Shown here: positions 38,588 to 47,731 of the stretch, one piece after another
Numbering within the stretch: the first letter of the stretch is position 1
How the letters are laid out: each line of letters begins with the position of its first letter
Assembly: GCA_016721725.1 (NCBI GenBank)
Contig: JADKHN010000001.1
Coordinates: forward strand, 1,178,001 to 1,242,000
Length of the DNA: 64,000 nucleotides
Direction of reading: 5' to 3'
Source of the DNA: Chitinophagaceae bacterium
GTDB taxonomy: Bacteria; Bacteroidota; Bacteroidia; Chitinophagales; Chitinophagaceae
Made by a program: the position numbers and the translations under genes
The notes under the pieces: generated by a model
Told to the model about the DNA's origin: nothing
The model's input: the letters and a program-made list of their open reading frames with translations, nothing else
Database searches by the model: none

Positions 38588-41317
38588 ATGTCACAAACGG
38601 CCTATATCAACGACCAGCTTCACACCTTCAACGAAGGGGAGACGATACTCAGTTTTGTGCGCAGGCACCTGGGAAAGGAACAGGTGCCCACCTTATGCGA
38701 CGCTCCGAACCTGGACCCCTTCGGTTCCTGCCGCGTATGCAGCGTGGATGTCGCGCTGCAGCCTAACGGTCCGGCTAAGGCGATGGCTTCCTGTCATACA
38801 CCGGTCATTGCCAATTCCTATATCTATACCGATAGCGAGCGGATCACCCGACTTCGCCGAAATATCATTGAACTGGTGCTGACCGATCATCCGCTCGACT
38901 GCCTCACCTGTGAAGTGAACAACAACTGTGAACTGCAGACCGTAGCCGCCAGGGTGGGAATCCGTGATGTGCGATATCCTGCTGGGAAGAATCACCTGGA
39001 TAAAAAGAAGGACCTCAGTCATCCTTACATGACCTCAGACTTTTCCAAATGCATCAACTGTTTCCGTTGCGTACGTGCCTGTGATGAAGTACAGGGAGAA
39101 TTCGTGCTCAGTATGGCGGGGAGGGGATTCGACAGCCACATCGTAAAAAGCTATGACAACAGTTTCTTTGATTCGGATTGCGTGAGCTGCGGAGCCTGCG
39201 CCCAGGCTTGTCCGACATCTGCCATCTCCGACGTGTTTGAATCCAAATCCATCGTTGCCGATACCAAGACCCGGACGATCTGCACCTATTGCGGTGTAGG
39301 CTGTAACCTCGACGTCTCCGTGGTAAATGGCAAAGTGAAATCCATCCAGGCGCCGTATGACGCTGAAGTGAACCAGGGTCATACCTGTTTGAAGGGCCGT
39401 TTCGCCTTCTCATTCTATAATCATCCCGACCGGCTGCGCACTCCGCTGATCCGAAAGAACGGGGAACTGGTCCCGGCTACCTGGGATGAAGCCTATGATC
39501 ATATCACAACCGAACTCAACCGGATCAAGAAAGAATACGGTCCTGATCAAATCGCCGGCATATCCTCTGCCCGTTGCACCAACGAAGAGAATTACCTGAT
39601 GCAGAAATTCATCCGGGCGGTCATCGGCACCAATAATATCGACAGTTGCGCCCGGGTATGCCATTCACCAACCGCGCTGGGCATGCAACGCACATTTGGC
39701 ACCGGCGCTGCCACCAATTCGATCATTGACCTGGAATATACCGAATGTATCATGGTCATCGGTGCCAATCCAACCGATGCGCACCCTGTCACCGGCGCCA
39801 AGCTCAAGCAATTCGCCATGAAGGGTACGTCCATCGTCATCGATCCTCGCCGGACCGAAATGGCCAGGTACGCCACCTACCACCTGCAACTGCGCCCGGG
39901 TACCAACGTAGCGTTGATGAACATGATGTTGTATTATATCATCAGCGAAGGACTGGAAGACAAGCAATTCATTGAAACAAGGACCGAAGGCTATGATGAT
40001 TTTAAAAAGCATATTCTCAGTCTAGATATGGATGCCATGGAAAAGGTCTGCGGTGTTGACAAGGGCCTCGTTAGGAAAGCCGCGATGGCCTATGCCCAGG
40101 CGCCCAATGCGATGTCCTTCCATGGGTTGGGTGTGACCGAACATTCACAGGGAACCTATACCGTGATGCTCATCGCCGACATGGCCATGATCACCGGGAA
40201 TATCGGCAGGCGCGGAGTGGGCGTCAATCCTTTACGCGGTCAAAATAATGTACAGGGTGCTGCCGACATGGGCTGCCAGCCCCACCAGGGCGCCGGTTAC
40301 CTCGACATCACCAACCCGGAGTATCATCATTTATACGAGGATTTCTATCAGGCAAAATTACCCCTGAACGTGGGTTACAAGATCCCGCAGATGTATGATG
40401 CGGCGCTGAATGGCAAACTGAAAGCGCTGTGGCTGATGGGAGAGGATAATGTGCAAACCGACCCCAATACCCAACACGTGATCAGCGCATTGAGCAAGCT
40501 CGACCTGTTGGTCGTGCAGGAGATCTTCATGACCGAAACGGCCAAGATGGCCCATGTAGTATTGCCAGCGGCTTCCTTCCTCGAAAAGAGCGGTACGTTT
40601 ACCAACGGAGAAAGGCGGATACAGCGGGTGCAAAAAGTGGTGGAACCCATCGAAGGCACCAAACCCGACGGACAGATCATCGTGGAGATCATGAACCGGA
40701 TGGGATACGCCCAGCCCGATTACGATCCCAAGACCATGCTGGAAGAGATCTCGAAAATCGTTCCTTTCTTCGCTGGTGTGAAATGGGATGAGCTGGGTGA
40801 GAACGGCAAGCAATGGCCTGTGTTGCCCGATGGCAGCGATACGGAGATCCTTCACCTGGAGACCTTCAAAAGAGGGAAAGGTAAATTCCAGGTAGCCAGT
40901 TTCCGGGAATCGGAAGAGATCCTTGACCATGGAAAAGAGTTTCCTTACATACTCACCACTAACCGGGAACTGGAGCACTATAATTGCGGTACCATGACCC
41001 GCCGCACGGGCAATGCGATCATCTTAACGGATGATGTCCTGCTCATCAATCCCGCCGATGCGGTTAAACACGGGATCAGCGAAGGCGAAATGGTTTGCGT
41101 GATCTCGGCCAGGGGTAAGATCGACGTGAAGGCGCATGTTACCGATGAAGTTCGTGAAGGGATCCTGTCCTCCACCTTCCATTTCCCGGAGATCAAGATG
41201 AACGATCTCACCTCCAGCATCAGCGATAGTGAAGCCATGTGCCCTGAATATAAGGTCGTGGCCGTGAATATCCGGAAGAGCAAGGGGAAGTATAAGAAAG
41301 AGAAAGCTGGGGTTTGA
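38588..41317 (+). CDS. fdhA: Formate dehydrogenase alpha subunit (Cys-type)
   Basis: 909 residues. The N-terminal 2Fe-2S domain (DPFGSCRVCSVDV), a His-Cys cluster (CLTCEVNNNCELQTVA), two 4Fe-4S motifs (CINCFRCVRACDE, CVSCGACAQACPTSA), a further 4Fe-4S site (CTYCGVGCNLDV), and the molybdopterin domain with the active-site cysteine in SCARVCHSPTALGMQ, where other enzymes have selenocysteine. The C-terminal MGD-binding domain is complete. With the NuoEF-like subunit it forms a soluble NAD-linked formate dehydrogenase. Preceded by a 99-base gap with an intergenic repeat. Confidence 0.96.
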   Translation: MSQTAYINDQLHTFNEGETILSFVRRHLGKEQVPTLCDAPNLDPFGSCRVCSVDVALQPNGPAKAMASCHTPVIANSYIYTDSERITRLRRNIIELVLTDHPLDCLTCEVNNNCELQTVAARVGIRDVRYPAGKNHLDKKKDLSHPYMTSDFSKCINCFRCVRACDEVQGEFVLSMAGRGFDSHIVKSYDNSFFDSDCVSCGACAQACPTSAISDVFESKSIVADTKTRTICTYCGVGCNLDVSVVNGKVKSIQAPYDAEVNQGHTCLKGRFAFSFYNHPDRLRTPLIRKNGELVPATWDEAYDHITTELNRIKKEYGPDQIAGISSARCTNEENYLMQKFIRAVIGTNNIDSCARVCHSPTALGMQRTFGTGAATNSIIDLEYTECIMVIGANPTDAHPVTGAKLKQFAMKGTSIVIDPRRTEMARYATYHLQLRPGTNVALMNMMLYYIISEGLEDKQFIETRTEGYDDFKKHILSLDMDAMEKVCGVDKGLVRKAAMAYAQAPNAMSFHGLGVTEHSQGTYTVMLIADMAMITGNIGRRGVGVNPLRGQNNVQGAADMGCQPHQGAGYLDITNPEYHHLYEDFYQAKLPLNVGYKIPQMYDAALNGKLKALWLMGEDNVQTDPNTQHVISALSKLDLLVVQEIFMTETAKMAHVVLPAASFLEKSGTFTNGERRIQRVQKVVEPIEGTKPDGQIIVEIMNRMGYAQPDYDPKTMLEEISKIVPFFAGVKWDELGENGKQWPVLPDGSDTEILHLETFKRGKGKFQVASFRESEEILDHGKEFPYILTTNRELEHYNCGTMTRRTGNAIILTDDVLLINPADAVKHGISEGEMVCVISARGKIDVKAHVTDEVREGILSSTFHFPEIKMNDLTSSISDSEAMCPEYKVVAVNIRKSKGKYKKEKAGV

Positions 41318-41400
41318 AACGTTTAAGACGTTTAAAGGTTTAAGTCGTTTAAGGGTTAGGCTGAATGCTGACCTTTTGATTCCCTAATAAAATCTTTGCA
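41318..41400. repeat. GTTTAAG-type intergenic repeat
   Basis: Four GTTTAA units (for example CGTTTAAGACGTTTAAAGG) like those at 17718-17827. The last bases before the next gene, ATCTTTGCA, look like a -7 element. Confidence 0.55.
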
Positions 41401-42306
41401 TTGAAAAACACTTCTCACAACATAAGGACCCACCGCACCGCCATCGCTTCTGCGACGGTCCGGGTAAGTAATCCGGATACCATTACGGCGATCAGCGATG
41501 CATCCATGCCGGATGTATTCGCTACCAGCCGTATCGCCGCCATCATGGCGGTAAAGCGAACTGGCGATACCATTCCCGATAGTCATAGTTTTCCCATCGA
41601 CTATGCAGAAGTGCATCATCGTATCGAAGGACTGGATATTGTCATCGAAGTGGAAGTACAGGCCATTAGTAAAACGGGCATCACGCTGGAAGCCCTGCAT
41701 GGCGCCTCTGTTGCGGCATTGACGGTATATGACCGGTTGAAGAAGATCGACAAGGGCATGGAGATCACCGGCATCAGGATCATAAAATCAAAGGGAGGAA
41801 AAGATCAATATACGGACAATCCTTCGAGCCCGGTCAGGACAGCAGTATTGGTTTGTTCGGATAGCATCGCAGCCGGCACGAAAGAAGATTTTTCGGGGAA
41901 GGCCATCATCTCCAAACTGGAAAAACTGGCGATTGAACTCGTTGATTACAGTGTGATACCGGATGAAGTGGAGATCATCCGTAAAAAAGTCAGATCCCTC
42001 TGCGAAGTTCAGGCCTCACTCATCATCATCACCGGAGGAACAGGATTATCCGACCGCGATGTGACCCCCGAAGCCATCCGGCCATTGTTCGACCGGGAGA
42101 TACCCGGTATCGCTGAAGCCATCAGGAGTTATGGACAGGAGCATATGCCTTACGCGATGTTGTCGCGGAGCCTGGCCGGACTGATCGGCAAGACCCTGGT
42201 GCTGGCGCTTCCCGGTTCAACACGCGGAGCGGCGGAAAGTATGGATGCGCTTTTCCCCTACCTCCTGCATTATTTCAAAGTGATGGAACATGCGCCTCAT
42301 GATTGA
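41401..42306 (+). CDS. Bifunctional MoaC-MoaB/MogA molybdopterin biosynthesis protein
   Basis: 301 residues; the start is a TTG and the MoaC N-terminus is a little short, so the true start is uncertain. Residues about 1-140 are MoaC (TSRIAAIMAVKRTGD, IDYAEVHHRIEGLDI, LEALHGASVAALTVYD; cyclic pyranopterin monophosphate synthesis). Residues about 148-300 are MoaB/MogA-like (VLVCSDSIAAGTKEDFSGK, IITGGTGLSDRDVTPEA, ALPGSTRGAAESM; molybdopterin adenylylation). MoaA, MoaD and MoaE are not in the window. Confidence 0.92.
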   Translation: MKNTSHNIRTHRTAIASATVRVSNPDTITAISDASMPDVFATSRIAAIMAVKRTGDTIPDSHSFPIDYAEVHHRIEGLDIVIEVEVQAISKTGITLEALHGASVAALTVYDRLKKIDKGMEITGIRIIKSKGGKDQYTDNPSSPVRTAVLVCSDSIAAGTKEDFSGKAIISKLEKLAIELVDYSVIPDEVEIIRKKVRSLCEVQASLIIITGGTGLSDRDVTPEAIRPLFDREIPGIAEAIRSYGQEHMPYAMLSRSLAGLIGKTLVLALPGSTRGAAESMDALFPYLLHYFKVMEHAPHD

Positions 42307-42521
42307 TTTGAAATAGTTTCCCACAAAGGCACAAAGAAAAGAGCAGTTTGGATTTGCACCCTGTTTTTTCCCCGGAAGCCTGTGACCAACTGATTCAGGA
42401 TCGGTCATAACGGTAAACTGCCAATTAGTATATGGGTAAGGTATGAAACGCAGTTCTTAATTGCTTATTGGCCTTCCTGGCTTAGTGAGAGATTAACGGT
42501 TCAATCGTCGGAGACGAATAA

Positions 42522-42556
42522 CCAATTCATCCTCGTCAGAGACGAGGACGAATTGG
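42522..42556. repeat. Intergenic inverted repeat with CGTC-N3-GACG core
   Basis: 16-base arms CCAATTCATCCTCGTC and GACGAGGACGAATTGG (one mismatch) around AGA. A smaller relative TCGTC-GGA-GACGA lies at about 42505-42517. Probably a palindromic intergenic element that also terminates the convergent genes. 42307-42504 holds nothing else clear. Confidence 0.7.
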
Positions 42557-42568
42557 TAGCCGGAAAGG

Positions 42569-43273
42569 TTATTTCATGAATTTGGTCACACTGCTGAACA
42601 CCAGTCCAACCTGGAAACGGCTCAGCCGATCAGTTGGTGCATTGGCCAGTTCCTGGCGATCGCCTCCCTTCCAGGCCCGGTCTTTGAAACTGCCCGTATA
42701 ACTGGCCTGGATGCCAATGGCTCCGTCACATTTCGCGGGTTTGACGCTGAAACCCATTCCCAGGTTATAGGTAACAAAGGAATTGGTGAACTTGACGGCG
42801 GTGATGGATTGCTGGGTAGTGGTTGAATTCAGGACATCATTGAAATTGACGGCTGAATTATCCTTGTAAAATTTGGCCTGGTAGCCTTCGAACCCGATAC
42901 CGGCCAACGGATACAACATGAATTTCTCCGCGCGGATGAAATCATACCCGAGGTTGATTTGTGCTCCCAGCGAGCGGATGGTACTGCTTTTCTTATTCCG
43001 GTTGCCGCTCATGCTGCTGGCCCCGTTTACGGTGAATTCAGAAATGAATTGTTTGTTTACATTCCTGGACCCCAGGCTTAGCGTTCCCATCTGGTCCCTG
43101 AGTGTCTTGTACTGAGGAAATGCGGCGACACGGCTGTTCAGTCCGCTGAATTGCTGGAAACTGACACCGATACCCTGGAGGGTTGTCATGTTGCCGGAAT
43201 GCCATTTCTTGTTGGTTTGTCCGAAACTGGCCATGGTTATCAATGAGGCCAGCGATAAGATTGTAATTTTCAT
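42569..43273 (-). CDS. Outer-membrane beta-barrel protein
   Basis: 234 residues with a signal peptide (MKITILSLASLITMASFG). Alternating strands, glycine-aromatic turns (INLGYDFIRAEKFMLYPLAGIGF, VTYNLGMGFSVKPA) and a final amphipathic strand (RFQVGLVFSSVTKF) indicate a small eight- to ten-stranded barrel. Function unknown; single-gene unit. Confidence 0.75.
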   Translation of the reverse strand: MKITILSLASLITMASFGQTNKKWHSGNMTTLQGIGVSFQQFSGLNSRVAAFPQYKTLRDQMGTLSLGSRNVNKQFISEFTVNGASSMSGNRNKKSSTIRSLGAQINLGYDFIRAEKFMLYPLAGIGFEGYQAKFYKDNSAVNFNDVLNSTTTQQSITAVKFTNSFVTYNLGMGFSVKPAKCDGAIGIQASYTGSFKDRAWKGGDRQELANAPTDRLSRFQVGLVFSSVTKFMK

Positions 43274-43682
43274 AATTGGTTGTTTTGCGAATAAAACAAC
43301 AGGCCTTGAAAATGGTTCGGCTTATCTCATGAAATAAGATGTTTAAACATTAATTTAACAAGTTCATGTAAATTCAAACCAGGCTAATGAACATCAACAA
43401 GGGGAGGGCCTTTTTTTCAGCATATAAAACTGCTTATGTGTTTCCCCGCTCATTATGCATTTCCCCGCTCTTTATGCGTTGCCCCGCTCTTTATGCGTTG
43501 CCCCGCTCTTTAGAGCGGGGATCCGAATATAAAAAAACCACCGGGCTTTAGCCCAATCATCTCTATTCATTCCTTGTGCCCATTGATCTCCCGCCAGTGG
43601 GTTGTTTTGAGGGAAATATATAAACCATCCATCCGAGACACGAACAATGCTTTTGCTTATATTTATCGGCTAAACCATCGAT
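43274..43682. repeat. Gene-free stretch with a 19-bp tandem repeat and hairpins
   Basis: Four 19-bp units begin at 43441, 43460, 43479 and 43498, each TT(T/G)CCCCGCTC(A/T)TTATGC(A/G). The last unit ends in a hairpin, CCCCGCTCT-TT-AGAGCGGGG (43501-43520), and a second short hairpin, GGGC-TTTA-GCCC, follows at about 43543. The rest is AT-rich; no gene is visible. Confidence 0.85.
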
Positions 43683-45533
43683 ATGACTAAACCTTTCTTC
43701 CTCTTTGCATTCCTGACCCTTTATCTTGGGGCCTCTGCGCAAACTACCCTTCCCATGCCTTTGAACCTGAAGGCTACTTACGACAAAGGCACACGCGGCC
43801 CTGACGGCGCTCCCGGGAAAAAATACTGGCAGAACAAGGCCGATTATATCCTCGATATCAACTTCGAGCCCTCCACCCGTTTACTCAGCGGCACCGAATC
43901 CCTGGCCTATTATAATACCAGTCCGGACACATTGAAGGAGATCCTCTTCAAGCTCTATCCCAATCTCTATAAAAAGGGCTCCCCACGCGGCATGAAGATC
44001 GACGACAAGGATGCCACCGACGGGATGGTCATCGAAAAACTCCTGGTCGATAATGAAGAGCAGGATGTGAAAAAGTTACGCATCGATGCCACCAATATGT
44101 CGGTGAGGATCAAGCCCCTGGCGCCCGGGCAATCGATCCGTTTCTACATCAAGTACAATTATACCCTCAACAAGGGTTCTCATATCCGCACCGGGCAGGT
44201 GGACGAAGGGGCCTTCTTCATCGCCTATTTTTTCCCGCGGGTGGCCGTGTATGATGATATCGACGGATGGAACCGGAACCCCTACCTGGGTACGGCCGAG
44301 TTCTATAATGACTTCTGTAAATTCAAGACGACGGTCACCGTGCCGAATGATTACCTGGTATGGGCTACCGGCGAACTGAAGAACCCCGAAGAAGTGCTTA
44401 CCCCGAAATATGCGGGCCGGTTGAAACAGGCCGAACTGAATGATGCCATCATCGACATCATCGACAGTTCAGAGATCAAGGCTGGTGGCATCACGCAGAA
44501 TACCGGCCGGGGCTGGAGCTTCACCGCCGATAACGTAAGTGATGTGGCCGTAGCGGTGAGCAATCATTATGCCTGGCAATCCTCGAGCCTGGTGGTGGAC
44601 CCCGCAACGGGCCGGCGCACGCGGGTGGATGCCGTCTTCAATCCCAAACACAAGGACTATTACTGGGTGGCATCAGATGCCCGGAAGACGGTGGAGGCGA
44701 TGAGCTATCGTTTTCCCAAATGGCCCTATCCCTATAGTCATGAGACCGTCTTCGACGGGCTGGACCAGATGGAATACCCCATGATGGTGAACGACAATCC
44801 CGTTGAGGACCGGGCCGAAAGCATCGAGCTCACCGACCATGAGATCTTCCATACGATGTTCCCTTTTTACATGGGTATCAACGAGACCAAGTACGGCTGG
44901 ATGGACGAGGGCTGGGCGACGATCGGCGAATGGCTGATCTCCCCCATGATCGATTCCACCATCGTGGATGAGTACGGCATGGCGGCGGTCAACGGCGCCG
45001 CCGGAACGGAAAGCGACCCGCCCATCACCACCACCACCCATATGCAGAACGGTACGGCCTCCTTCATCAATTCCTATCCCAAGCCCGCGCTGGGGTATCT
45101 CTATGTGAAGGACATGCTGGGCGACGATCTCTTTTATAAAGGGCTCCACAACTATTTCCGTAACTGGGCTGGCAAACATCCCATGCCTTATGATTTCTTT
45201 TACAGCATGAACAAGGGCGCGGGCAGGAACCTCAACTGGTTCTGGAAGAAATGGTTCTTCGACGGCGGGGTACCCGACCTGGCCATCGCCAAAGTGAACG
45301 GCCGGCAGGTCACCATTGAAAGCATCGGTGAGAAGCCCGTTCCCATCGACCTTACCATCACCTATAAGGATGATTCTGTTGAAAAACTGCACCGCAGTAT
45401 CGCGGTATGGGAGAAGGGGAATAAGACCACGCTGATCAGCCTCCCCGGGAACAAGCCACTCAAAAAAATAGTGCTGGGCAGCACTTATGCGGCGGACCGG
45501 GATAAGAAGAATAATGTTTGGGAGGGGAAGTAG
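43683..45533 (+). CDS. M1 family metallopeptidase
   Basis: 616 residues with a signal peptide (MTKPFFLFAFLTLYLGASA). An aminopeptidase N-type beta-sandwich leads to the catalytic zinc motif HEIFH in LTDHEIFHTMFPFYMG, followed after about 18 residues by the third zinc ligand in MDEGWATIGEW. A C-terminal beta domain ends the protein. The usual GAMEN exopeptidase motif is replaced by QMEYPM. Probably a periplasmic or secreted peptidase. Confidence 0.9.
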   Translation: MTKPFFLFAFLTLYLGASAQTTLPMPLNLKATYDKGTRGPDGAPGKKYWQNKADYILDINFEPSTRLLSGTESLAYYNTSPDTLKEILFKLYPNLYKKGSPRGMKIDDKDATDGMVIEKLLVDNEEQDVKKLRIDATNMSVRIKPLAPGQSIRFYIKYNYTLNKGSHIRTGQVDEGAFFIAYFFPRVAVYDDIDGWNRNPYLGTAEFYNDFCKFKTTVTVPNDYLVWATGELKNPEEVLTPKYAGRLKQAELNDAIIDIIDSSEIKAGGITQNTGRGWSFTADNVSDVAVAVSNHYAWQSSSLVVDPATGRRTRVDAVFNPKHKDYYWVASDARKTVEAMSYRFPKWPYPYSHETVFDGLDQMEYPMMVNDNPVEDRAESIELTDHEIFHTMFPFYMGINETKYGWMDEGWATIGEWLISPMIDSTIVDEYGMAAVNGAAGTESDPPITTTTHMQNGTASFINSYPKPALGYLYVKDMLGDDLFYKGLHNYFRNWAGKHPMPYDFFYSMNKGAGRNLNWFWKKWFFDGGVPDLAIAKVNGRQVTIESIGEKPVPIDLTITYKDDSVEKLHRSIAVWEKGNKTTLISLPGNKPLKKIVLGSTYAADRDKKNNVWEGK

Positions 45534-45689
45534 GGTTTTTTTTAAGAGGGGTTGACGCGTAGTATTTATTTGTTATGCGTATATTTAGGAGTTGTGCGTA
45601 ACCCTTGCATACAGTTTTCAACAAGGAAATTTTGGGAACGTCGGCCGGGTCCCTGAGTGACGGCATTTTGAAGCGCGAGACAGTTTTTG
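45534..45689. other. Degraded intergenic sequence
   Basis: No open frame with family character. The last 30 bases (GTTTTTGA) look like a frame-shifted continuation of the RidA remnant that follows. Confidence 0.4.
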
Positions 45690-45803
45690 AATATTAAGAC
45701 CGTGCTGGAAGAAGCCGGAAGCGACCTGTCGAAAATTGTAAAGACCACGATCTTCATGGTAACCGACAGGAAAAGCCACAACAAAGGTGGTGAATTTTCC
45801 TGA
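45690..45803 (+). pseudogene. RidA/YjgF family remnant
   Basis: Reads NIKTVLEEAGSDLSKIVKTT then IFMVTDRKSH before a stop. The first part is the conserved ENIKTVLEEAGS...VVKTTVFM block of RidA (enamine/imine deaminase). Upstream (VFE) it is out of frame, and both the N-terminal third and the C-terminal substrate-binding third are missing. A broken fragment of about 38 codons. Confidence 0.8.
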
Positions 45804-45855
45804 GACCGGGGGGAATGAAATTTAATTACCGGACGCACCTGTGCCCTGACTTTAG

Positions 45856-46353
45856 ATTTGGGCGGCATTTGTCCTGGGATTCGCTTTTAATTCGATCCTG
45901 ACAAAAAGCGGAAAGGGACAGCCATCGGAAAACAGGGTAACGGGGATCGGCGGAATATTCTTCAAATGCAAGGACCCCAAAAAAATGAGGGAGTGGTATA
46001 AGACCCATCTCGGATTAAACACCAACCAGTATGGGGCGGTCTTTGAATGGAGACAGGGAGCCGACTCTACCCAAAAAGGATTTACCCAATGGAGTCCGTT
46101 TACGGAAAAGACCAAATACTTTGAACCTTCTGCGAAGGACTTCATGATCAATTACCGGGTAAATAATATGGAAGGGCTCGTTGATGACCTTAAAAAAGGC
46201 GGCGTGGTCATTGTGGATACCATTGAACGATATGATTACGGGAAATTCATCCATATCATGGATATCGAAGGCAACAAGATCGAATTATGGGAACCCAACG
46301 ACATGGAATTTGAAAAACTGGGCAAAAAGATAGGCGCCAAGACGACAAAGTAG
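45856..46353 (+). CDS. VOC (glyoxalase-like) family protein, N-terminus damaged
   Basis: The frame is open from 45856 with no ATG until 45985, which lies inside the domain. The VOC fold starts earlier (VTGIGGIFFKCKDPKKMREWY), and before it is a signal-peptide-like core (AAFVLGFAFNSIL) lacking its start. So either a rare start codon is used near 45856 or the N-terminus was lost at a junction with the RidA remnant. The rest is intact: HLGLNTNQYGAVFEW, FMINYRVNNMEGLVDDLKKG, DIEGNKIELWEP. Probably secreted originally; metal ligands are plausible but reaction unknown. Confidence 0.75.
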   Translation: MWAAFVLGFAFNSILTKSGKGQPSENRVTGIGGIFFKCKDPKKMREWYKTHLGLNTNQYGAVFEWRQGADSTQKGFTQWSPFTEKTKYFEPSAKDFMINYRVNNMEGLVDDLKKGGVVIVDTIERYDYGKFIHIMDIEGNKIELWEPNDMEFEKLGKKIGAKTTK

Positions 46354-46363
46354 TTTGGATTGG

Positions 46364-46496
46364 TCCACAGGTTCAGGTTTTTCCCCTTCGCCGCGAGTGT
46401 TCCCAGCCAGTCAGCTAAAACCTGTACCCATTTCTCCGGGATCACTTCTGACGGCTTGTTTTCCGGGTCTGTGTCCGGGCAAATAATTTTTTCAAT
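46364..46496 (-). pseudogene. Possible YciI-like remnant
   Basis: On the minus strand the sequence reads PSEVIPEKWVQVLADWLG-TLAAKGKNLNLW, resembling the helix of YCII-related proteins (a tryptophan-rich helix ending in AxxGK). No start and no domain core remain. Weak call; the interval may simply be noncoding. Confidence 0.3.
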
Positions 46497-46556
46497 ACTT
46501 CGGAATAAGCACTTTTATTTACCGTCCATTCGATTCAGTTAAAGAATAATCTGTTT

Positions 46557-47567
46557 ATGATCAGGCAAAAACTGTTTTTAATTCTATGTCTTTTACTGTT
46601 GTCCAGCCGGCAAGGGATCATGGCTCAATCCTGCGGAACCCGTCAATTGGATCCGCGGGTCGCCTCCTTTTTAAAAATGATCGGCTATACCGACCTCTCC
46701 CTGGAACAGCTCCGCAAGATGCCGATCGCCCAGGTCAAATATGCCGGACCTCCGGTCAGGCCTTATCCTCCGGCAGATGTAAAGCGGATCAAAGTAACGG
46801 CAGATAGTATTCCTGTGTTGGTTTTTAATCCCACCCACGGCCAGAACCTGCGCATCATCATTAATTACCACGGTGGGGGTTTTATCTCTCCTTTATTGCC
46901 GGGCCTGGAGTATTCGCTCTGGCAGGATGCCAGGAATTATGCGGCCGTGGTCTTCGCTGTTGACTACCGCGTTGCGCCGGAAAGTAAATTCCCGGCTGCC
47001 GTCAATGACAGTTACAACGCTTTTAAATGGATCGCGGAACAGGGCGGTGAATTCGGCGGGGATACGGGCCGTATCGTGCTGATGGGAAACAGTGCGGGGG
47101 CCAACCTGGCTGCGGTGATCACCCAAAAAGCGAAGAAAGAAGGCATCAGTAATAAGATAAAACTGCAGGTATTGAACGGACTTCCGGCTGATTGCCGCCC
47201 CCGGAATATGGAGACATCCGTTTCCTACCGGGAAAATGCAGCAGGATATTGGCAGACCAAGGCGGCCTGTTATTTCGCCATCGAATCCTACGCGCCCGGT
47301 CAATACGATAACCCGGAAGTGTCACCCATCTTAACGGAAGATCTGGCCGGCCTCCCGCCGGCCCTGATCATCAACGCCGAATTTGATCCGTTGAGAGACG
47401 ACGGCATCGCCTATGCGGCTAAATTGCGGAAATACGGAGTCAGGGTTTGGGACAAATGTTTCGCCGGGGAAATACACCTGTTATTCGGGTTGCCCCCGAA
47501 CGCGGAGGAACTGAAGGAGTATGAAGCCCTGGTAAAGACCGCCATGGATGCCTGTTTTATAAAATGA
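46557..47567 (+). CDS. Alpha/beta hydrolase of the HSL/esterase type
   Basis: 336 residues with a signal peptide (QKLFLILCLLLLSSRQGIMAQ). The oxyanion motif HGGG (NYHGGGFISP), nucleophile serine in GNSAGAN, the aspartate in NAEFDPLRDDG and the histidine in GEIHLLFG form the complete catalytic set of the hormone-sensitive-lipase family. Probably a secreted esterase acting on short acyl or acetylated substrates. Confidence 0.9.
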   Translation: MIRQKLFLILCLLLLSSRQGIMAQSCGTRQLDPRVASFLKMIGYTDLSLEQLRKMPIAQVKYAGPPVRPYPPADVKRIKVTADSIPVLVFNPTHGQNLRIIINYHGGGFISPLLPGLEYSLWQDARNYAAVVFAVDYRVAPESKFPAAVNDSYNAFKWIAEQGGEFGGDTGRIVLMGNSAGANLAAVITQKAKKEGISNKIKLQVLNGLPADCRPRNMETSVSYRENAAGYWQTKAACYFAIESYAPGQYDNPEVSPILTEDLAGLPPALIINAEFDPLRDDGIAYAAKLRKYGVRVWDKCFAGEIHLLFGLPPNAEELKEYEALVKTAMDACFIK

Positions 47568-47591
47568 GTTGCTGTTTCAATTTCGAAATCG

Positions 47592-47680
47592 GATTCCGGT
47601 CGGTGAGGACACCGACCAGGGGGGTTAGATTCCGGTCGGTGAAGACACCGACCAGGGTGGAAAGACACCGACCAGGGTGG
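47592..47680. repeat. Repeated palindrome GGTCGGTG-N4-CACCGACC
   Basis: Two full copies (47598-47617 and 47634-47653) and a third right half (47666-47673), spaced 36 and 20 bases. The linker GGATTCC/AGATTCC repeats too. An intergenic palindromic element array downstream of the esterase gene. Confidence 0.85.
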
Positions 47681-47731
47681 AGGGGTGGAGAAATTCCCTT
47701 TTTTCCTGTACCTTAGGTTTCAACCCTTGTT

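Noticed and set aside
38588..41317. Selenocysteine in the formate dehydrogenase
   Set aside because: The active-site codon encodes cysteine (SCARVCHSPTALG) and no in-frame TGA occurs in the gene.
47592..47680. CRISPR repeats
   Set aside because: Too few units, unequal spacing (36 and 20 bases), palindromic units and no cas genes.
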